Shown one piece after another: positions 6,532-9,002 of a stretch of DNA of 9,002 nt. The DNA is from Chloroflexota bacterium (GTDB lineage Bacteria > Chloroflexota > Limnocylindria > Limnocylindrales > CSP1-4): contig JAKAMV010000348.1 in the NCBI GenBank assembly GCA_021812735.1, forward strand, positions 1 to 9,002, read 5' to 3'. A program made the position numbers and the translations under genes. The notes under the pieces are model-generated. The model saw only the letters and a program-made list of their open reading frames with translations, had not been told where the DNA came from and did not search any database. Within the stretch, counting starts at the first letter, position 1. Each line of letters starts with the position of its first letter.

Positions 6532-6777
6532 TTGGCGACAGAACACCCCAAGGACCCCCGTAGGGTCATGACCGGGCGCATGGGCGCCCTGACCACCCAC
6601 ATGCGCGGCCGAACCAACACCGGCCCGGCGACCGCCGCCAGGTGGGCGAAGTACGAGCAGCTGGTGGACCCCGCCTGCGAGCTCGACCCCGAGACGAGGC
6701 GCAAGCGGGCCGAGTACGCCCGCCGCCTGGACATGACGCGCCTGGCGATGCGCCGGTGGGGGCGGGCAGCGTCATGA
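6532..6777 (+). CDS. Small basic protein of unknown function, first gene of ATPase operon
   Basis: An 81-residue, Arg-rich protein with no family I recognise. Residues 33-81 look mainly helical (AARWAKYEQLV, PETRRKRAEYARRLDMTRLAMRRWG) and could form a small DNA-binding or adaptor helical domain; that is a guess. The start is ambiguous. TTG at 6532 has a good GGAAGGG ribosome site 8 nt upstream. ATG codons at 6568 and 6580 lack a well-spaced one. Its stop overlaps the next ATG by 4 nt (ATGA), so it is coupled to the following gene and is probably produced together with the ATPase two genes on. Confidence 0.6.
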   Translation: MATEHPKDPRRVMTGRMGALTTHMRGRTNTGPATAARWAKYEQLVDPACELDPETRRKRAEYARRLDMTRLAMRRWGRAAS

Positions 6778-7025
6778 CCAGAGACGGCGAAGCCGGCCCG
6801 AAGGCCGGCCCCGACACGCTGCACCCCCAGCATAGCCGCGCCGCGGTCCCTGGCAAGGCCCCGGGCGACATCGAGGCCGGCTGCCGCCGCGCCAACGCGC
6901 TCGCCGCGATGGAGCTGTACCGCCGGCCGTGGCCGTCCAATCTCGCGCGGACGCGCGCCATGCAGGCCTCCGGCCGGCTGTGCGACGAGGCGTACTTCGC
7001 CCGGCTGGCGAGGTGGCCCAGGTGA
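6774..7025 (+). CDS. Small protein of unknown function, second gene of ATPase operon
   Basis: An 83-residue protein, unrecognised. The N-terminal 35 residues are polar and Gly/Pro-rich. The C-terminal half (CRRANALAAMELYRRPWPSNLARTRAMQASGRLCDEAYFARLARW) looks helical with two Cys (37 and 70). The ATG at 6774 overlaps the upstream stop (ATGA) and follows a G-rich stretch. The stop at 7025 overlaps the ATPase GTG start (GTGA). Such a chain of 4-nt overlaps suggests fixed stoichiometry, so a partner or loader of the ATPase is a reasonable hypothesis without direct support. The same frame is open upstream from 6642, but that would overlap the first gene by 136 nt and is not credible. Confidence 0.6.
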   Translation: MTRDGEAGPKAGPDTLHPQHSRAAVPGKAPGDIEAGCRRANALAAMELYRRPWPSNLARTRAMQASGRLCDEAYFARLARWPR

Positions 7026-8266
7026 CCGCGCCCGACGCCGCGGCGGGCCTGCCCGACCGCGACTTCCGCCCGGCTGGCGAGGGCCGCTACATCCTCGAGC
7101 TGACGCGGCACGCCGTCACCCTCGACCTCGACCGCCTGCGCCGCGACCGCGGCTACGTCCACGGCGAGCTGCTGGTGCGGTGCGGCCTGCCGGGACGGCG
7201 GTCGTCCACGGACACCCTCTACGCCGGCGACGTGAACGTCTCGGGCGTGCCGTCGCGGGACCTTGTCGCGCACCTCGCCCGGCAGGCGAACATCGGGTCG
7301 GTGGAGTGGCCCGAGGTGCTCGGCGACCTCTACACCCGCGTCCTTGCCGCCGAGCGGCAGGGGCGCCCCGCCGTCCGGCTGCGCGACCTGCAGCGCCCCG
7401 ACCCGGACGACGCCATGGCCGTTGACGGGCTGCGCCTGCTCAAGCGACACCCGGTCATCCTGTTCGGCGACGGGGGCGCGGCCAAGAGCTACCTCGCGCT
7501 CTACCTGGCCTCGCGGCTGGCGGCATCGGGCGTCCGGGTGCTCTACGCAGACTGGGAGTTCGCCGGCGAGGACCACCGGGACCGCCTCGAGCGGATCTGC
7601 GGCGAGGACATGCCCGACGTCGCCTACGTCCGCTGCGAGCGGCCCATGGTCGCCGAGGCCGACCGGCTGCGGCGCATCGTGCGCGAGGACCGGATCGACT
7701 ACCTCGTGTGCGACTCGGTCGCGTTCGCCGCGGACGGCCCGCCCGAGGCCGCCGAGGTGGCCGGAGCCTACTTCCGCGCCCTGCGGGGCATCGGCGTCGG
7801 CTCCCTCAACATCGCGCACACGACCAAGGCCGAGGGCGGCGACCAGAAGCCCTTCGGCTCGACGTTCTGGCACAACGGCGCGCGCTCGACCTGGTACGCG
7901 AAGCGGGCCGCCGGCGAGCCCGGGGACGCGCGACTCTCGATCGCGCTCTTCAACCGCAAGACGAACCTCGGGCCCCTGGCTCCCGCCGCCGGCTACTCGA
8001 TCGAGTTCGGGGCCGACCGCACGGTGTTCTCGCCGGCGAGCGTCGCGGAGATGGGGCCGGACGTGGCGGGCCAGCTGCCGATCGCCGCCAGAATGGCCGC
8101 GGCGCTCCGGGCCGGCTCCCTGACGATCGTTGAGCTGGCCCAGGAGCTGGACGCGCGTCCGGACACCGTGTCCAGGATCGCCAAGCGGTACGACGGCACG
8201 CGGTTCGTCCGGGTGCCGGGGGCCGATGGCGTCTACCGGATCGGCCTCGCCGCGAGGGCCGCGTGA
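7022..8266 (+). CDS. RecA-fold/RepA-like ATPase (AAA_25 type) with C-terminal winged-helix-like region
   Basis: A 414-residue P-loop ATPase of the RecA/DnaB-like group that includes the hexameric RepA helicases of plasmids and many phage and mobile-element proteins. Walker A is GDGGAAKS (149-156), Walker B DYLVCD (226-231). HTTK (266-269) and FGSTFWHNGARSTW (278-291) sit where the group has its sensor and ring-interface motifs. An N-terminal domain of about 135 residues precedes the ATPase and is unassigned. The C-terminus (about 366-410) reads LTIVELAQELDARPDTVSRIAKRY...RFVRVPG, a helix-turn-helix with a probable wing, so DNA binding is likely. The GTG start at 7022 overlaps the previous stop (GTGA). 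Directly after the stop lies a dense GGACA/TGTCC array. I infer a replication or maintenance function for the element. A helicase activity is a family-based guess, and a regulatory or partition role is possible. Confidence 0.8.
   Translation: MTAPDAAAGLPDRDFRPAGEGRYILELTRHAVTLDLDRLRRDRGYVHGELLVRCGLPGRRSSTDTLYAGDVNVSGVPSRDLVAHLARQANIGSVEWPEVLGDLYTRVLAAERQGRPAVRLRDLQRPDPDDAMAVDGLRLLKRHPVILFGDGGAAKSYLALYLASRLAASGVRVLYADWEFAGEDHRDRLERICGEDMPDVAYVRCERPMVAEADRLRRIVREDRIDYLVCDSVAFAADGPPEAAEVAGAYFRALRGIGVGSLNIAHTTKAEGGDQKPFGSTFWHNGARSTWYAKRAAGEPGDARLSIALFNRKTNLGPLAPAAGYSIEFGADRTVFSPASVAEMGPDVAGQLPIAARMAAALRAGSLTIVELAQELDARPDTVSRIAKRYDGTRFVRVPGADGVYRIGLAARAA
8161..8173. promoter_or_regulatory. Possible extra GGACA/TGTCC site inside ATPase gene
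   Basis: GGACACCGTGTCC is GGACAC and GTGTCC around a single C, and is preceded by GTCC (8157-8160), so GTCCGGAC is present as well. It uses the same half-sites as the array 100 nt downstream. It lies in the codons of the helix-turn-helix region, so coding constraint could explain it. Confidence 0.25.
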
Positions 8267-8271
8267 TGGCC

Positions 8272-8347
8272 GGACAGAGTGTCCGGACAGACACGGACAG
8301 TGTCCGGACAGACACACCCCCCCTATAGGGGTGTCCGTCCAGTGTCC
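8272..8347. repeat. Iteron-like array of GGACA/TGTCC half-sites
   Basis: Within 76 nt there are four GGACA (8272, 8285, 8295, 8306) and four TGTCC (8280, 8301, 8332, 8343). A 17-mer, AGTGTCCGGACAGACAC, is repeated exactly at 8278-8294 and 8299-8315, a 21-nt period, two helical turns. Both copies contain the perfect palindrome TGTCCGGACA. TGTCC positions are spaced 21, 31 and 11 nt, so they face the same side of the helix. The array begins 5 nt after the RepA-like ATPase stop and ends 25 nt before the next start. It fits a multimeric binding site: an iteron origin, a partition site, or an operator for the downstream genes. An AT-rich unwinding region is not evident, which weakens the origin reading. 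Confidence 0.7.
8314..8334. repeat. Palindrome CCCCTATAGGGG inside the array
   Basis: CCCCTATAGGGG (8320-8331) is a perfect 12-bp palindrome. ACACCCC (8314-8320) can alternatively pair with GGGGTGT (8328-8334) in a hairpin with a 7-nt loop. TATAGG (8324-8329) could serve as a -10 box for the small gene at 8372, but no -35 is recognisable. The site splits the GGACA/TGTCC cluster into two parts. Confidence 0.45.
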
Positions 8348-8371
8348 GACCAAGAGAGAGAGGGGGATCGC

Positions 8372-8566
8372 GTGACCCGCGAGCCGACCCGGATCATCTG
8401 GACGGCCGGCCGCTCCGGCATCGCCCACGCCCGCCTCGGCCGGGTCCCCCGGACCCTGTGCGGCATCCCGGCCACGGAGCTCCGCCTCGCCTGGCCGGAG
8501 CGCTCGAGGTGCGCCGACTGCCTGCGGCTGGCGCCCGCGTCGCCCGGCCTCGAGGTGCCGAGATGA
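8372..8566 (+). CDS. Small His/Cys (putative zinc-binding) protein A
   Basis: A 64-residue protein, unrecognised at family level. His19, Cys30 (RTLCG), Cys47 and Cys50 (RCADC) form a spaced HCCC set that could bind zinc. The core IIWTAGRSGIAHAR is echoed in the gene at 8942, so the two are paralogues. The GTG at 8372 has a purine-rich AGAGAGAGAGGGGG ribosome site ending 5 nt upstream. The frame is open further upstream through the repeat array, from a GTG at 8279, but there it simply translates the repeats. The last codons contain one arm of the large inverted repeat that follows. Function unknown; small zinc proteins of this size are common in phages and mobile elements of high-GC bacteria. 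Confidence 0.6.
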   Translation: MTREPTRIIWTAGRSGIAHARLGRVPRTLCGIPATELRLAWPERSRCADCLRLAPASPGLEVPR

Positions 8567-8588
8567 GGGCCGCGGGCATCCGGCCCTC
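8565..8588 (+). terminator. Hairpin at the stop codon of small gene A
   Basis: GAGGGCCG (8565-8572) pairs perfectly with CGGCCCTC (8581-8588) around an 8-nt loop. The stem starts within the TGA stop codon (8564-8566). A G-rich tract rather than a T-run follows, so it is not a classical intrinsic terminator. It may end or pause transcription of the upstream unit or protect its 3' end. Confidence 0.45.
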
Positions 8589-8590
8589 GT

Positions 8591-8611
8591 GGGACGGGGG
8601 CGGGGGTGGGG
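8591..8611 (+). other. G-quadruplex motif
   Basis: Four runs of G (3, 5, 5 and 4) are separated by loops AC, C and T, the short-loop form expected to fold as a stable G-quadruplex on the plus strand and in its transcript. It lies in a non-coding gap, inside the loop of the 11-bp inverted repeat. High base GC makes G-runs common, but four runs with 1-2 nt loops are unusual. Confidence 0.55.
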
Positions 8612-8711
8612 TGGCACCTCGAGCGCAGCCCGGGATTCAAGACCGGCCGCTCGATTTTCTATCTCCCCTGCTCTCACCAACGACCGAGCGACCGGCCGAA
8701 GGAGCCTCGGA

Positions 8712-8945
8712 ATGACCCTCCACGACCCCCGGAAACGCCCTCGCCGGCTCGATTCCGACAGCCCGACGCGCCGCTGCTCGCGCTGCGGCCTCGACAAGCC
8801 CCGCGAGGCGTTCCGAGAGGACGGCCGGGGGCACCTCCGGTCCCACTGCAACCCGTGCGCCCTCGCCGCCACCCGGGAGTGGCGCGCCAGGCACCATGAC
8901 GAGCTGCTCGAGCGCCGCCGCTCCGCGCGCGGGGGCGCCAGGTGA
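8712..8945 (+). CDS. Zinc-ribbon protein with CxxC...CxxC, HNH-associated type
   Basis: A 77-residue basic protein. Cys22 and Cys25 (RCSRCGLDKPREAF) and Cys46 and Cys49 (SHCNPC) form a four-cysteine zinc ribbon with a 20-residue spacer. The pattern CxxCGxxKPxxxFxxD...GxxxxCxxC followed by a basic helix is well known in small phage proteins and at the N-terminus of HNH endonucleases. The HNH catalytic part is absent here. The ATG at 8712 has GAAGGAG (8698-8704) 7 nt upstream; the open frame before it lacks support. Its stop overlaps the next GTG start by 4 nt (GTGA). Likely a DNA- or RNA-binding accessory protein; target unknown. Confidence 0.7.
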   Translation: MTLHDPRKRPRRLDSDSPTRRCSRCGLDKPREAFREDGRGHLRSHCNPCALAATREWRARHHDELLERRRSARGGAR

Positions 8946-9002
8946 CCGGGCCGCGCGTCCGGTGGCTGGCCGGCAGGGACGGCATCGCGCACGCGGTCCC
9001 CC
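8942..9002 (+). CDS. Small His/Cys protein B, paralogue of A (5' part only)
   Basis: Only the first 20 codons are in the window: VTGPRVRWLAGRDGIAHAVP. They align with the start of the gene at 8372 (TRIIWTAGRSGIAHAR), sharing R, W, AGR, GIAHA. The GTG overlaps the previous stop (GTGA), so it is translated with the zinc-ribbon gene. By homology the rest should carry a TLCG-like Cys and a CxxC, which the window does not show. Confidence 0.6.
   Translation, partial: MTGPRVRWLAGRDGIAHAVP

Larger units (their letters stand above)
8549..8623. repeat. Large nested inverted repeat (11-bp perfect arms)
   Basis: CTCGAGGTGCC (8549-8559) and GGCACCTCGAG (8613-8623) are exact reverse complements separated by 53 nt. 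The left arm covers codons close to the stop of the preceding small gene. The loop encloses a second hairpin and a G-quadruplex motif, so the whole could fold as a branched structure in RNA or single-stranded DNA. It could be a terminator, an RNA control element, or an origin-like structure of the element. Confidence 0.55.
4981..9002 (+). mobile_element. Probable tRNA-associated integrative element (left end; continues beyond window)
   Basis: The interval starts at a tRNA gene and a tyrosine recombinase and continues with only plus-strand genes. These are small proteins, a RepA-like ATPase, an iteron-like array and zinc-binding proteins, with no housekeeping gene among them. Third codon positions are almost uniformly G/C, more so than in the transporter operon to the left. 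The left boundary is placed at the tRNA 5' end only for convenience, because no duplicated att core is visible. The right end, any second att site and any cargo lie outside the window. No structural phage or conjugation gene is seen. Confidence 0.6.

Noticed and set aside
6381..6563. A 60-codon plus-strand frame starting with TTG at 6381
   Set aside because: Its start is the -35 box of the predicted promoter, it would lie mostly in the transcript leader, and it has no ribosome site or recognisable features.
6532..6566. TTGGCG (6532) with TAGGGT (6561) as a promoter
   Set aside because: The spacing is 23 nt, and TTGGCG coincides with the start codon preferred for the small gene.
8272..8347. 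CRISPR-like repeat array
   Set aside because: The repeat unit is 17-21 nt with only 4 nt between the two copies and no spacers; palindromic half-sites fit protein binding instead.
8636..8665. TTCAAG-18-TATCTC as promoter of the zinc-ribbon gene
   Set aside because: Both boxes match poorly. It lies in the most AT-rich patch of the gap, so a promoter there is possible but not supported enough to list.
8641..8698. GACCGGCCG repeated at 8641 and 8690
   Set aside because: Nine G/C-rich bases repeated once within 60 nt is expected by chance at this composition; there is no further symmetry.
6566..8992. An 808-codon open frame on the minus strand opposite the ATPase operon and small genes
   Set aside because: It is the mirror of GC-rich plus-strand codons, which remove stop codons on the other strand. 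Its product is Arg/Gly/Pro/Ala-rich without motifs, while the plus strand has Walker motifs, ribosome sites and coupled starts.

Overview
This is a GC-rich window (by eye about 70% G+C, with almost every third codon position G or C on the right). It has GTG/TTG starts, frequent ATGA/GTGA/TGATG gene overlaps and strong AGGAGG-type ribosome sites. A high-GC actinomycete or a high-GC Chloroflexota-like bacterium fits; the sequence alone does not settle the phylum. It falls into two parts that meet at a tRNA gene.

Left part (about 1-4893), ordinary chromosome. A four-gene minus-strand operon runs from 3738 down to 148: a lipoprotein solute-binding protein, a HisM/GlnP-type permease, its GlnQ/HisP-type ATPase and a class I glutamine amidotransferase. 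The genes overlap by 1-4 nt or sit 5 nt apart, and GC-rich hairpins follow the last gene. A divergent LacI-family regulator (3844-4893) faces the operon across a 105-nt control region. That region holds a LacI-type palindrome just downstream of a predicted operon promoter. The simplest reading is a locally regulated uptake system for a polar, nitrogen-containing solute whose amide or gamma-glutamyl group may be processed by the amidotransferase.

Junction (4905-5087). A complete tRNA-Arg(UCU) gene on the minus strand, with CCA encoded, is followed 107 nt from its 5' end by a tyrosine recombinase with all expected catalytic residues.

Right part (about 4981-9002, leaving the window), a probable integrative element. 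In order it carries: the integrase; a small protein with CxC and CxxC motifs; a well-formed promoter (TTGACG-17-TAGGAT); a leader with repeated GGACGGTC; a tightly overlapped three-gene operon of two unrecognised small proteins and a RecA/RepA-like ATPase with a C-terminal winged-helix-like region; a dense cluster of GGACA/TGTCC half-sites with a 21-bp tandem repeat; a small His/Cys protein; a nested inverted repeat with hairpin and G-quadruplex motif; a CxxC...CxxC zinc-ribbon protein; and the start of a second His/Cys protein that is a paralogue of the first. No capsid, terminase, conjugation or primase gene is visible in the window, so the type of element (satellite, small integrative plasmid, prophage edge) is open. 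The most interesting feature is the pairing of the RepA-like ATPase with the phased GGACA/TGTCC array directly after its stop codon, which may be a replication origin or an autoregulatory operator.
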